A DNA stretch of 64,000 nt from Leuctra nigra (lineage: Eukaryota > Arthropoda > Insecta > Plecoptera > Leuctridae): NCBI GenBank assembly GCA_934045905.1, contig OW203773.1, positions 20,385,246-20,449,245 of the forward strand. Direction: 5' to 3'. Positions within the stretch are counted from its first letter, which is position 1. The number at the start of each line of letters is the position of its first letter. Positions 1-10,642 of the stretch are shown piece after piece. The notes below the pieces were generated by a model. The model had not been told where the DNA came from and did not search any database. It saw only the letters and a list, made by a program, of their open reading frames with translations. A program made the position numbers and the translations under genes.

Positions 1-797
1 ATTGTTCCTGATATCCGGTCTGTGTCATTGTGTTGAACCTACCCTGATGGAGTCGCAGCTACCCTTTTACATCCGGGCAAGACAGGTAGTTGCTGGTGGA
101 TTGTTTGGTCTAGATACATTTCGGTGCTCACGCATCAACGCATTTCTCTGAGCGTTGACCGTTTGATCAATCAACTTAAAACTTTGTATGGTTATATTGG
201 GAAATATTTTAGTGACGAAATTCAAGAATTATTGGCTTTTAAGGACATTTTCGATTGACAGAATTTCGGTTCGAGGTGTTGCGCGTATCCGTGCTCGCTC
301 ATCAACGCGTTACTCAGAGCGTTTTCCTAGTAGTGTTGAAAATAACGGTGTCCATGCCAGTGTACTTTTTCTGAATGCGCTCTCTTTGAGCTCTGTATAA
401 TCGATTTTTCGACAACCAAATTCGAACAGCTGTAATTTTTTTCTTTAACAGATTTGTTTTTGAAACTTTTACAATGCAACATTGGTATGTTTGTTATAAC
501 ATGTGAAATTTTCGGACTAATATATGCAGTAGTTTCTTCACAACGGTGAATGTCCATTGGACATTTTTTGGAGCCACCCGGTATAGATTCGTTTCCGTTC
601 ATTAAAACTATTCTCAGTTTCAATGTAGTCAGGTAATTTTATTCTGATCGAGTGGATTATATTTCAATTCACATAGGCATATTATGAAAGGTCTTACGTC
701 ATAGGCATGAGAATTTGCTGTAATTCACACCAAAGATTAATGAAACCATATTACATACAACTAGCAAAAAATATTTGCCCCTTACGGTATGATATAA
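1..797. other. Intronic/intergenic stretch with Helentron-like repeat ends
   Basis: No coding exon is recognisable. The stretch holds at least one terminus of the dispersed Helentron-like family (end near 331) and a weaker copy near 124-160. The short frames here contain no known domain and read like repeat sequence. Confidence 0.5.
230..331 (+). mobile_element. 3' end of a Helentron-like (HINE) repeat
   Basis: The sequence contains GCTCGCTCATCAACGCGTT, then GAGCGTTTTCCTAGT ending at 331. The same terminus recurs near 15341, 19401 and 22288, and reversed at 23625. AACGC and GCGTT can form a short hairpin a few bases before a CTAG-T end. The 5' part of this copy is not clear. Confidence 0.5.
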
Positions 798-1348
798 TTC
801 GCACAACCAAGATCAGTTCTGCACTCTAGTGGTAGAGATGTGGTACTAGAGGAAAGGGTTCAACATTCAATTATCCATAAGGAACCTGTAGAGTTTGGAT
901 ACCTCTACATCATACACTATTAAACATAGAACCATAAAAATTGTAAGTAGTATAGAAAAGATTATGCTTATTCGATCTGTCACCTCAGAAATGCATTTAT
1001 TGTGTCTAAATAATTATAAAATAACTTTCCGTATGAAGCAAATACGGCTTATACTGTAGCCTGATTGGTCTGTTGAACCATTTCCTGTACTCTGATTGGC
1101 TGCTGCATTTCATGTTTGCATGATTATTACGCTGCAATTTAACCTCGGAGAAAAATTCTGAGGTGACAGATCGATAATGCATAATCTTTTCTATACTCGT
1201 TACTTTTTTCAGGGTTCTATGTTTAATAGTGTATGAAGTAGAGGTATCCAAACTCTACAGGTTCCTTATGGAGAATTGAATGTTGAACCCTTTCCTCTAG
1301 TACCACATCTCCACCACTAGAGTGCAGAGCTGATCTTGATTGTGCGAA
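798..1348 (-). mobile_element. Long-TIR MITE, family A copy 1
   Basis: The element begins TTCGCACAACCAAGATCAG and ends with the inverse CTGATCTTGATTGTGCGAA. Inverted arms of about 190 bp flank a centre of about 170 bp. It has no open frame of its own. Two more copies at 3557-4093 and 4200-4750 lie in the opposite orientation. Target duplication is unclear (TA is possible if the ends are ATTCGCAC). Confidence 0.8.
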
Positions 1349-1919
1349 TTAGATATTCTTGATTGAAGATCATCTTTTCCCCCATAAGATAACACAGGGA
1401 GACTTCAAATCGTCCAGTAATATTGGTCTTAAATTGACCCTAAAACCGCAAGAGGAATGACAAATTATTGAAAATAGTCTCAAATTAAAGATAATAATTT
1501 TTAGAATAAGACTGCCGTTTGAAAATATGGGGTCACGGGCCAAATAAGAAAGAAAATGTGTACAATGTGTGAAATTTGCCATACATCTGGCAACATTGCA
1601 CTACAAATATGAATTATTTTGGGATAGTTAAATTGGAACTTCAAATAAAACATATAATTGGAGCATACGGTAAGATATAATTGTTTTATGCTGTTGTTTG
1701 AGGTAATATTTCATCAGAGATTTGTATGAATTACGGCGAATTCTAAGCACCATGGCTGGAGCAGTTTAACTACCACTTTAACTTTCCCGATTTCGTAACA
1801 ATGTGCAGTTTTCCATTGTTGAGAAGGAAAAAAATCTTGAATAGAAATCGAACTTATTTTTAATTCGTTTTTATGGAGGTGCACAAGGGAATGTATTGTC
1901 CCAGCCGGGGGAGAAACCA
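1349..1919. other. AT-rich intron/intergenic DNA, nothing recognised
   Basis: I see no exon, RNA gene or clear repeat boundary between the MITE ending at 1348 and the palindrome starting at 1920. Confidence 0.4.
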
Positions 1920-2109
1920 TAAAGGCCGATGCACAATTGACGCAGACGGACGACGCGGACGGACGACGGAGACGGATACGATGTTTAGGTATGACATATT
2001 CACTCGGGCTGTTCACAATCGGACGCGGACATACGACGACCTTAACATTGTATCCGTCTCCGTCGTCCGTCCGCGTCGTCCGTCTGCGTCAATTGTGCAT
2101 CGGCCTTTA
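1920..2109. mobile_element. Short palindromic MITE with GAC-rich arms
   Basis: The left arm starts TAAAGGCCGATGCACAATTG and runs through reiterated GACGGACGACG-type motifs. The right arm is its near-perfect inverse and ends CATCGGCCTTTA. The arms are about 60 bp with a centre of about 70 bp. TA or TAAA is shared at the ends. It lies 44 bp beyond the donor of the ankyrin exon at 2437-2153, inside the intron. Confidence 0.75.
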
Positions 2110-2152
2110 CCCCCTCATGACTGAAGAATACAAAATTATAATAAGTAGTTAC

Positions 2153-2437
2153 CTCTAGCATATTCATCTCTTTCAAGTAACATAGTAATTCCTCTAAGAC
2201 TGTTGGCGTCTTCTGTTTGACTTCTGGATAAATAACCGTTTTCTGTTGTGCTGCTAGATGGATCGCCATCTTGCCCTGCATGGTCTTGACTCGGATGTCA
2301 GCGCCGGCTACCAACAGCTTCTTCACTCCACAGGGCCAGTAGTTCATCACTGCCAGATGCAAGGCTGTCAGCTTCTCTTTAGTTTTCATGTTAACGATGC
2401 GTTGTAAATTATATGGCTCGACGCATGTAGCTGCTTT
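2153..2437 (-). CDS. Ankyrin-repeat protein, exon (most 3' seen)
   Basis: Minus-strand exon of 285 bp (95 codons, phase 0 at both ends). The acceptor is TATATTACAG at 2438 and the donor is GAG|GTAACT at 2152. It encodes about two ankyrin repeats with the TALHLAV and MAIHLAA helix signatures and a GVKKLLVAGADI turn. Ankyrin repeats bind proteins, so the partner and cell role cannot be read here. It appears to belong to the same gene as the exons at 5846-5652, 16155-15868, 19763-19533 and 20266-20168, which share the strand, the phase-0 borders and the repeat style. Its continuation should lie beyond the left edge or in undetected exons. Confidence 0.7.
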
Positions 2438-3556
2438 CTGTAATATAAGAAAGATTCAAAGATTCGACTACGGAATATTCGGATGGTATAGGGGATTGGA
2501 GAGCCGTTAAATGGTACAATGGTTGAATTCAAGGATAATTGAACTGTCTCAGTCAGGTTTACCCACGAACTTCTCTTTCAGGTATGTATTTTCTTCTGAA
2601 AACCCAAATCACATTATTTTTGTATTTGTTTAATGAAAATTAGCGATAGGGTAAAAATCCAGTCGTGGATCAGGGTCCCAGTTGTGGGTCAGTAAATAAA
2701 ATTACACATTAAATTAACATATTTTGGGAACACCACTTACATAATTACGTTGAAGTGTGATTCATGTGGTTGGTAAATGATGGAATCGACTCTTGGCGCC
2801 TTTTGAGAACGATGGCAAAAAATAGTTCCGATATTTTGATTTTCTTGTTTCCTCCTATTGCAGTAACATGCCGATAAACTAGGCAATATTATACGAATAT
2901 ATTTATTATTCTTCGCAGCGTGTTATTGAATCCCTAACAATGTTAGAATATTTTTCTTATTCAATTCTAAAAACTCTATCAACACTTGCAGAGAGACAGA
3001 AAACGGTGATAAATAATGTGTAATTTTCACACAAGTTGGCGCAACACCATGTTGAGTGTGTCAAATTGTACCAAATCTCATTAGATCTAATATTTCCATT
3101 GCACAGTATGTTTAAAAAGATTGATTTTATATTAAGTAAAATATTAAAATTTTAAATTTTAAATAAATAAAATAAAACTGATTGCGCAATGGGAAGAATT
3201 GGAGATCTCAAGTTCAATTTCAAAGGTTTTGTACCAATTGACATGTCAGTGTTATAGTTAAAACTCAAAAAGAAAGAAACTTGTTTGCTCCGCATGTAAA
3301 TGATCCATAACTGGAAGCAAATGAGTGTCTCTAAATTATATAAATATCATAATACGACTGATATTAAAATGCGCCATTCCCAAATACCTTTCTAATTGAC
3401 GGGGAAATAATATACTTCAGTGCAAATATATTCCAATAACTGACTCACAACCGGGTCCCTGTCCCAGTGGTGGGTCAAATTAGCACATGGCAATATTTTT
3501 TTATAAGTCTGCTATCGAATTATAAATTCATGACATATTTTTTATATTGTATCCTA
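2438..3556. other. Intron, no feature recognised
   Basis: AT-rich sequence between an ankyrin exon and a MITE copy. I see no exon with usable splice sites, no RNA gene and no clear repeat. Confidence 0.4.
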
Positions 3557-4093
3557 TTCGCACAATCAAGATCATCTCTGCACTCTAGTGGTGGAGATGT
3601 GGTACTAGAGGAAAGGGTTCAACATTCAATTCTCCATAAGGAACCTGTAGAGTTTGGATACCTCTACCTCATACACTATTAAACATAGAGCCCTGAAAAA
3701 AGTAACGAGTATAGAAAAGATTATGCATTATCGATCTGTCACCTCAGAATTTTTCTCCGAGGTTAAATTGCAGCGTAATAATCATGCAAACATGAAATGC
3801 AGCAGCCAATCAGAGTACAGGAAATGGTTCAACAGACCGATCAGGTTACAGTATAAGCCGTATTAGCTTCATACGGAAAGTTATTTTATAATTATTTAGA
3901 CACAATAAATGCATTTCTGAGGTGACAGATCGAATAAGCATAATCTTTTCTATACTACTTACAATTTTCATGGTTCTATGTTTAATAGTGTATGATGTAG
4001 AGGTATCCAAACTCTACAGGTTGAATGTTGAACCCTTTCCTCTAGTACCACATCTCTACCACTAGAGTGCAGAACTGACCTTGGTTGTGCGAA
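3557..4093 (+). mobile_element. Long-TIR MITE, family A copy 2
   Basis: Same family as 798-1348, opposite orientation, with ends TTCGCACAATCAAGATCA and TTGGTTGTGCGAA. About 13 bp near 4020 (the TCCTTATGGA part) are missing relative to the other copies. It is separated from copy 3 by only 106 bp. Confidence 0.8.
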
Positions 4094-4199
4094 TACCCAA
4101 TACAAGACAAATAAAAAAAATTACATTATATAAATCGATACTGCATATTCTATGAATTTTATTACAAACCCGATCCACCATTAAATGATCTTTACCCTA

Positions 4200-4750
4200 T
4201 TCGCACAATCAAGATCAGCTCTGCACTCTAGTGGTGGAGATGTGGTACTAGAGGAAAGGGTTCAACATTCATTTCTCCATAAGGAACCTGTAGAGTTTGG
4301 ATACCTCTACTTCATACACTATTAAACATAGAACCCTGAAAAAAGTAACGAGTATAGAAAAGATTATGCTTTATCGATCTGTCACCTCAGAATTTTTCTC
4401 CGAGGTTAAATTGCAGCGTAATAATCATGCAAACATGAAATGCAGCAGCCAATCAGAGTACAGGAAATGGTTCAACAGACCAATCAGGCTACAGTATAAG
4501 CCGTATTAGCTTCATACGGAAAGTTATTTTATAATTATTTAGACACAATAAATGTATTTCTGAGGTGACAGATCGAATAAGCATAATCTTTTCTATACTA
4601 CTTACAATTTTTATGGTTCTATGTTTAATAGTGTATGCTGTAGAGGTATCCAAACTCTACAGGTTCCTTATGGATAATTGAATGTTGAACCCTTTCCTCT
4701 AGTACCACATCTCTACCACTAGAGTGCAGAACTGATCTTGGTTGTGCGAA
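4200..4750 (+). mobile_element. Long-TIR MITE, family A copy 3
   Basis: Full-length 551-bp copy in the same orientation as copy 2. The ends are TTCGCACAATCAAGATCAG and TTGGTTGTGCGAA. The short reading frame over its left arm is repeated in all copies and is part of the repeat, not a gene. Confidence 0.8.
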
Positions 4751-5651
4751 TCTTATAGGCAAATGGCAAAATATTTAATTTTTTTTAACTCTATGTAAGA
4801 TCAGTGCATGATCAGGGTATAAAATACATTATTTTTTTATAATTGTTAAAATACTTAACATTCGATTTCTCATGCTTCATCTTTAGGTATCCGTTGTGGT
4901 GATGACTTCATTCCTCCACATTCTACCACGTTTGATATTTTGTTTCAAAGCTTTTTGCAGCGAATTGCCATTTTCTGTGAATTTGGTATGTAGTACATTT
5001 CCCAAATGTCGTATTATAATACATTCATAAATGTATATTTACAGTCACAACTGTATGTAATTTACATATCATTTCAAGCATGTTTCACTTTATTTATCAA
5101 ATTCAGAAAATTTCCAGACGACTTGAGCCAGAAAATGAAGAGCAATTAGTAGTACAACTGACAAACTGTCGGTATTTAAAATTGCAAAAAACACAGAAAC
5201 CCCGAATCCAAACATTTGAAAACTGGCCTTCCTAAATCATGTGCAACTATGAAGCACAGGCGGAAAGGTTTTGTAAATCCTTAATAACTATTTAATAATT
5301 CACAATTTTATTTTGGATTACTTTTAAACCATGTCAAACATATCGGAGTATCGAAATGTACCTGCATCCTTTGATAATTTGTACCTACTGCCAATTTTTT
5401 AAATTAATATGTACTACATACCTTATTAAATGTGCTCCTTACGTTAGTAAGAAACGAAATCTGCAATAAAATACACATCATACCTAGTCATAAAATATTC
5501 ATTAATACTAAATAGTATACATAAATATTATACATTTTGAATTGCCATATTTCAATTTTAGCTTTTAGGTCCCGACATCAACTAAATTTTAAAATGCTTG
5601 AAAATATAACGTGACATCCTACTGGTTCCAGACCCTAGAAAATCTTCTTAC
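4751..5651. other. Intron, no feature recognised
   Basis: AT-rich intron sequence between the MITE pair and the donor of the ankyrin exon at 5846-5652. I found no further exon or repeat boundary. Confidence 0.4.
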
Positions 5652-5846
5652 CTTCAGCAAAGCGTCAAGGATTGCCTCGTTCTTGGTCTCCACTGCCAAG
5701 TGGATCGCTGTTTTTCCCTCGGATGTCCTGGGATTGACGAAAGCACCGGCTTCGAGGAGAGCGACCACCCCTTCCGTCCATCCCTTCTTCACGGCCAGAT
5801 GTAAGGGCAGGAATCCTCGAGGGCCTGGCACGTTCACTGTTCCATG
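5652..5846 (-). CDS. Ankyrin-repeat protein, exon
   Basis: Minus-strand exon of 195 bp (65 codons, phase 0). The acceptor is CTTGCACCTAG just above 5846 and the donor is AAG|GTAAGA at 5651. The product shows two ankyrin units with LPLHLAVKKGW, GVVALLEAGAFV and TAIHLAVETKN signatures. The exon is GC-richer than the surrounding introns. The Jockey-type retrotransposon at 5905-14001 inserted only about 45 bp upstream of its acceptor. The branch-point and polypyrimidine region may therefore be displaced, and splicing of this exon deserves checking. Confidence 0.75.
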
Positions 5847-5891
5847 CTAGGTGCAAGACAACTCGTAAAAGACAACTCCCAAAAGCTTTTG

Positions 5892-5904
5892 GGAAGTCAA
5901 CCTA
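5892..5904 (+). repeat. 13-bp target-site duplication, left copy
   Basis: GGAAGTCAACCTA here is repeated exactly at 14002-14014. The pair brackets the Jockey-type element and its nested insertions, so both outer ends of that element appear intact. Confidence 0.7.
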
Positions 5905-5980
5905 GGTCTACGAGTCCTCGAGCGAGCAACACCTCCAGGACCTCCTGACTACACTACTGAACTTCGAGGACCTTCTCAAC

Positions 5981-7378
5981 ATGCTGCCCAAGACTTACGG
6001 GCAAGCAGGGAAGAAGGCCGAAGTCGCAGCGAACGAAGCGGGCAATGAAGCCACTAGAAGAAAGAAATCGACGGCTAATGCGCGAGCCGTAATCACGCAA
6101 CTGATGGCGGGGATCAACTCCCAAGCGTCGAGCAGCGAAGCCGAGTCAAGTGACGATGAAGTCATCGGACCAAGCGATGTTGAAGAGCCGATGGACTTTC
6201 AACGCGTCACCGCGAAGAGGCGCCGCAACGAGCAAGGGAGCACGTTGTCCGACGGCGGCACTAAGGACGTCATGAAGCGCAAGAAGGTCGGAAGACCGAA
6301 ATCGCGGCCGAAGCCACTGCCGGTGAAGACCTCGAACGCATTCGGAGTTCTGCCGCCTGAAGAGGGAGAAGCCCCTGCAACGCAAGATTCACCGCCACCG
6401 GTGGAGGTGTACAAGGTGCCGCCGGTCGTTGTCGCGTCTGAAGCCTTCAAGTCGCACAACGAGCTCCTGGCGTTCCTAGACGCTGTCTGCAAGGAAGACT
6501 ACACCATCAAGCCTTACGCACAGTCCGTGAAGATCTGCCTGCGAACGCCGGAAGACTACCGCGATGTCACTGAAGCCTTCATGACACGCGCCGTCCCGGT
6601 GCCGTACCACACCTTCCCGAGCAGGAAGAAGAAGAAGTCGCAGGTCTTCGTGCTGCGCGGCCTGCCGATGAACACGGATCCCGACGACATTCGACGTGAC
6701 CTCGTCGGACTGGGACTGACGCCGACGTCCATCGTGCAGCTCACCTCGCACCAGGACAAGACCGTCAAGTTTCCGCTGTTCCGCGTCGCCTTGACTACGC
6801 AGCCGGAGCAGCCACGAGCGGATCTTGGCTGCATCAAGTACCTCAGCCATTGCAAGGTCAGTGTCGAGGCATGCAAGAGCCGAAGCCGCCCCACCATGTG
6901 TTTTGCCTGCCAGCGGGTCGGACACACGGCGCAGTTCTGCCACCAGCGGCCCCGCTGCGTCATCTGCGGTGAAGAGCACGACGCCAAGGTCTGCCCTCGT
7001 CCACGCGAAGAAAAGGCCAAGTGCGTCAACTGCGGCGGCGAACATCCGGCAAGTTACCGGGGATGCCCGTACTTGACGGCGGCTACTGAACGGCGCCAGC
7101 GACCGACCCGCGAGGAGCGACAGCCGCCACCGCCTTCGACCCAGGGACTTCCGACTCCGAGCGATCCTGAGTCGGCTCCACGCAGATCGCAGCCAGCACC
7201 GCGCTACGCAAACGCCGTCAAGGGACTTCCGCAGCCACCTGGTGATACAAGCCTACACACTCTGGTGAGTCAATTATCAACTTTAATCGCCGAACTCCTG
7301 CCGCTCATCACCGCAGTCACCAGTCTCCTGCCGAGTCTGATCCAATGTGCCGCTACCACTCAGAATGTCGGTAAATAG
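5981..7378 (+). CDS. ORF1 (Gag-like) of Jockey-type element 1
   Basis: A 465-residue nucleic-acid-binding protein that would package the element RNA. The basic N-terminal third carries a GRPKSRPKPLP stretch near residues 103-113. The middle resembles the RRM-like region of Jockey-superfamily Gag proteins. Three zinc knuckles follow at about residues 305-365: CX2CX4HX4C, CX2CX3HX4C and CX2CX3HX6C, the last containing HPASYRGC, a typical Jockey-superfamily knuckle. The C-terminus is proline-rich. The frame starts at the first ATG after a 76-bp leader and overlaps the ORF2 ATG at 7365 by 14 nt, as in overlapping stop/start coupling. The frame is intact. Confidence 0.85.
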   Translation: MLPKTYGQAGKKAEVAANEAGNEATRRKKSTANARAVITQLMAGINSQASSSEAESSDDEVIGPSDVEEPMDFQRVTAKRRRNEQGSTLSDGGTKDVMKRKKVGRPKSRPKPLPVKTSNAFGVLPPEEGEAPATQDSPPPVEVYKVPPVVVASEAFKSHNELLAFLDAVCKEDYTIKPYAQSVKICLRTPEDYRDVTEAFMTRAVPVPYHTFPSRKKKKSQVFVLRGLPMNTDPDDIRRDLVGLGLTPTSIVQLTSHQDKTVKFPLFRVALTTQPEQPRADLGCIKYLSHCKVSVEACKSRSRPTMCFACQRVGHTAQFCHQRPRCVICGEEHDAKVCPRPREEKAKCVNCGGEHPASYRGCPYLTAATERRQRPTREERQPPPPSTQGLPTPSDPESAPRRSQPAPRYANAVKGLPQPPGDTSLHTLVSQLSTLIAELLPLITAVTSLLPSLIQCAATTQNVGK

Positions 7379-9766
7379 ACATAAGACTACCACCATAGCC
7401 ATGTGGAATGCAAATAGCATTCGAGGACGAAGAGACGAGCTCGCAGAATTCATGCGAGAAGAAAACGCGCCTGTGGTGCTCCTGAGCGAGACACATCTTC
7501 AGCCGAAACACAGGTTCGCCATGGCAAATTGTTGTGTATACCGGACGGATAGACCTCTACCGAAGAACGCACAAGCGGCTGGGGGTACGGCGATTGTCGT
7601 AAACCGAGAACTCAGACACACTGAGTTGGTACTTCCAACACTGCAGACCCTCGAAGCGACTGGCATCGAATTGGAGACGCCAGGAGGTAAAATCCACGTA
7701 TATTCAGTGTACTTGGCGCCACGTGCAGCCTTCCATTTGGAAGACATTGATGCACTCATGGAGTCAAGCAATCCTACCATCATCTGCGGCGACTTGAACG
7801 CGAAGCACCAGTGCTGGAATTCAAGAGTTTACAACACCAGAGGGCAACGCTTACTGACGCACTCGCGAGCAGAAGGCTTCACTGTCATCGGGCCTCTAGA
7901 ACCGACGCATTATCAAGGTAACACCTACAGACCTGACGTGCTGGACATCGCCTTGGTGAAGAACATACAGCATACGATTGAAATTAGAACGATGGCAGCG
8001 ATGTCATCGGACCACAATCCCGTTCTAGTCACAATCGGAGACGAGGTCTCGGTTCACCAACCGACTCCGAAGCTGAACTTCAAGAAGGCCGACTGGGCGA
8101 AGTTCAAGATCGAGATCGCAGAGAGACTAGAGGAATGGCCGCTCTCTTCTCGGGAGGAGGTTGACTGCGCCGCAGTCAAGTTCACATCTGCAGTACAGGA
8201 AGCCGTTGAAGCAAGTGTGCCACGTTCTACGCCGCAAAGATGCTCCATTTACGATCTACCGCAGGGAATCTTGGCCTCAATAGCCGAGAAGAACCGCGCT
8301 AGACGCGAATGGCAGCAGCACCGAATTCCTGCTTTACGTACACGATACAATCGCCTTGTGAAATCGCTGAAGAAGCAGATCCAGGAGCACCGCGGTGAGA
8401 AGTGGGAGGAAGCAGTCGGAGAGCTGCGAGAAAACGATAACAGCATTTGGCGCATGACGCGACGCCTGACAAACCGCCCCGAGCCGTGTCCGCCCATCCA
8501 GGGCAGGACTCATCTTGCCTGCAGCGCGCGAGACAAGGCCGAGGTGTTGGCCGAATCTCTCGAGGACCAGTTCCAGCCGAACCCGCCGACCCTCTCCAGT
8601 GCGGAGATCGAGAACAAGGTAGTCGACTGGCAAGAAGCGCATCCGGAAGAAGCTCACGAGGATGACGTCGAGAAGTGCACGGCTGATGAGTTCTGCACTT
8701 ACGCCAGGGAGCTGCCAAACAGGAAGGCACCGGGGATGGACGGCATCACGAACTTGATCATCAAGAAGTTCCCCGGAGACGCTGTAGACAAGATCGTCCA
8801 GATCTACAACGCCTGTCTGCACCTTCAGCACTTTCCGACCCCCTGGAAGGAAGCTAGGGTGGTTGCTTTCCCGAAGCCTGGAAAAGTTCTGAGAGATCCT
8901 GCCAATTACCGGCCGATCAGCCTGCTTTCGTGCCTATCGAAAGTCCTCGAGAAGATTGCCATGAGGCGACTCCAGGATCATGCTGACAGGAACGAGGTGA
9001 TCATCGACGAACAGTTTGGTTTTCGTAAACATCACTCGACCACGCATCAGCTGCTTCGAGTCGTCAATAAAATCACGCACGGCTTCAACATCAAAAAGAT
9101 GACCGGGATTGTGTTCTTGGACGTCGCCAAAGCATTCGATCGAGTCTGGCACGAAGGCCTGCTGGCGAAGCTGATCGACCACGAGTTCCTGCCGTATCTC
9201 GTAAACTTCGTTGCCAGCTTCCTGCGCGGTCGTTCCTTTCACGTTTCGATCCGCGAAGAAAGATCGACGACCCGGCCCATCCAGGCTGGCGTGCCGCAGG
9301 GGTCAATCATGGCTCCGTTCCTCTTCTGCGTTTTCACGAACGACGTGCCACGAGATCTGGCCGGTGTCGACTTGGGTTTCTACGCCGACGACGCCGCCGT
9401 CAGCGCTCAGTCCTGGAGCGGGGCGGAAATCGAGAAGAATCTGCAGGCAGCTCTGAACGGACTCTCAGCTTGGTACTCCAAATGGCGTATCAAGCTGAAC
9501 GCGTCCAAGACGACGGCGACGCTCTTCCATCGACGGGAGGTCAAGCACCATCCGCGACTGACGCTGTGCGGCGAGACCATCTCGTGGACCCCTAGCAGCC
9601 TCTACCTTGGAGTCGTCCTGGATGCCAAGATGACCTGGCGCGCTCACGTCGAGCGGACCCAGCAGCGAGCGACGAAGAAGATGGCGGCGCTCTACCCACT
9701 TCTTCGAAGCAAGGCAATGTCCGCCGACACCAAGCGCCGGGTCTACACGGCCATCATCAGGCCGAC
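7365..9766 (+). CDS. ORF2 of Jockey-type element 1, N-terminal part (endonuclease and reverse transcriptase)
   Basis: Encodes the apurinic-like endonuclease (GDLNAKHQCWNS and SDHNPVLVTIGDE motifs) followed by reverse transcriptase. The latter shows YRPISLLSCLSKVLEK, QFGFRKHHSTTHQLLRV, FLDVAKAFDRVWHEGL, AGVPQGS and the catalytic YADD at about 9381-9392. I chose ATG 7365 because the upstream extension begins with GTG. The frame is cut after base 9766, inside the C-terminal domain, by a DNA transposon. Translation past this point reads transposon sequence. The remaining codons resume in the same frame at 13575, so this is one interrupted gene, not two. Confidence 0.85.
9757..9766 (+). repeat. 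10-bp target-site duplication, left copy
   Basis: TCAGGCCGAC occurs here and again at 13565-13574. It is part of ORF2 of element 1 and was duplicated when the DNA transposon inserted. Removing one copy and the insert restores the reading phase. Confidence 0.85.
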
Positions 9767-9880
9767 GAGAACGGCTAGAGGCAGAAGGTGCTCCAAGTTT
9801 TACATTGCGCAGTACAGGATGCGCGAACGGTTCACAAGTTTTTATTTATATAGTGGTTACGAAAAACGATGGGTACCGCT

Positions 9881-9953
9881 GTCCTGGTGGCGCAATGGAC
9901 AGTGCATTGGCTTGCGGTGCTAGGGGTCGCCGGTTCGAAACCGGCAGAGGTCG
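9881..9953 (+). tRNA. tRNA-like sequence (tRNA-Arg GCG-like pseudogene or SINE head)
   Basis: The D stem (GCGC/GTGC), anticodon stem (TTGGC/GCTAG), loop TTGCGGT with T33 and anticodon GCG, a 5-nt variable loop, and a perfect T arm (GCCGG/CCGGC with loop TTCGAAA) all fit tRNA spacing. Seven Ts at 9957-9963 match a Pol III terminator. The acceptor stem has three mismatches of seven pairs and the anticodon is unusual for eukaryotic tRNA-Arg. I read it as a tRNA-derived element or pseudogene inside the DNA transposon, not a working host tRNA. Confidence 0.5.
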
Positions 9954-10017
9954 TACTTTTTTTATTTGCAATTTTCACAAGTTATAATCTGCCTAACCAT
10001 AGAGTTATTTTTTTAGG

Positions 10018-10641
10018 TTGCCCAGCTTTAATTTTCGCCTGGGGCATGTAGCTGCCTTCTGCAGACACGCCCCACGATGTGTGAAGTGTGGAGAGGCCCA
10101 CACTTCTCGAGAATGCCAGCGTCCCCGAGAACAGTCAGCTTCCTGTGCGAACTGCAAACTCCAACATCCAGCCAGCTATCGCGGCTGCGAGCTGTTCAAG
10201 AGAGCGCAGCGGACCCAGGAGCAGCCGGCCGCGCGCCCACGCCAGCAGACGCAGCAAGGTCAGCGTCAAACCCCACGCATCAGATTAGAAATGCCCATCC
10301 CCCCTCAAATCACAACTAAAACTAGCCGTAGCTTTGCTGATGCTTTTACAAACAAACCACTTCCGACAACCAATGCCTTACCAAATTCCATCCCGCAGCA
10401 GGTAGATTCCAATGCCATCCCGCAGCTGACAGAATTCAATGCCATTCCGCAGCAAACAGATGCTGATGAATCGTGGAAAGATGTCATCAAGAGAATATGC
10501 GAGGCAATCCTGAATTCGGAAGTTTCCCCCGAGATCAGGACGCTGATTACCCTCATCCCCGCGCTCATATCGCCTGCGCCGCAAAAGAACCGATCCCAGC
10601 TGATAGCTTCTGCTGCCCTCGCGCTCATCTCAGGAATTTAA
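10018..10641 (+). pseudogene. ORF1 (Gag-like) of Jockey-type element 2, 5'-truncated
   Basis: About 207 codons remain with no in-frame ATG at the beginning; the first codon is TTG. The first knuckle is partial (GHVAAFC with the expected upstream cysteines absent). It is followed by CVKCGEAHTSREC and CANCKLQHPASYRGC. The rest is Gln/Pro-rich with repeated IPQQ motifs. The stop TAA at 10639-10641 is one base before the ORF2 ATG, an arrangement suited to termination-reinitiation. Confidence 0.75.
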
Positions 10642-10642
10642 T

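Noticed and set aside
798..1348. Firm TA target duplication for MITE family A
   Set aside because: TA fits copy 1 with ATTCGCAC ends, but copies 2 and 3 do not agree, so the duplication is not assigned.
5611..5856. Overlapping frames on the plus strand and a second minus frame over the ankyrin exon
   Set aside because: They are shadows of the exon at 5846-5652, which alone has the ankyrin signature and matching splice sites.
9881..9953. A working tRNA-Arg gene
   Set aside because: The acceptor stem has three mismatches and the GCG anticodon is unusual. The sequence lies within a transposon.
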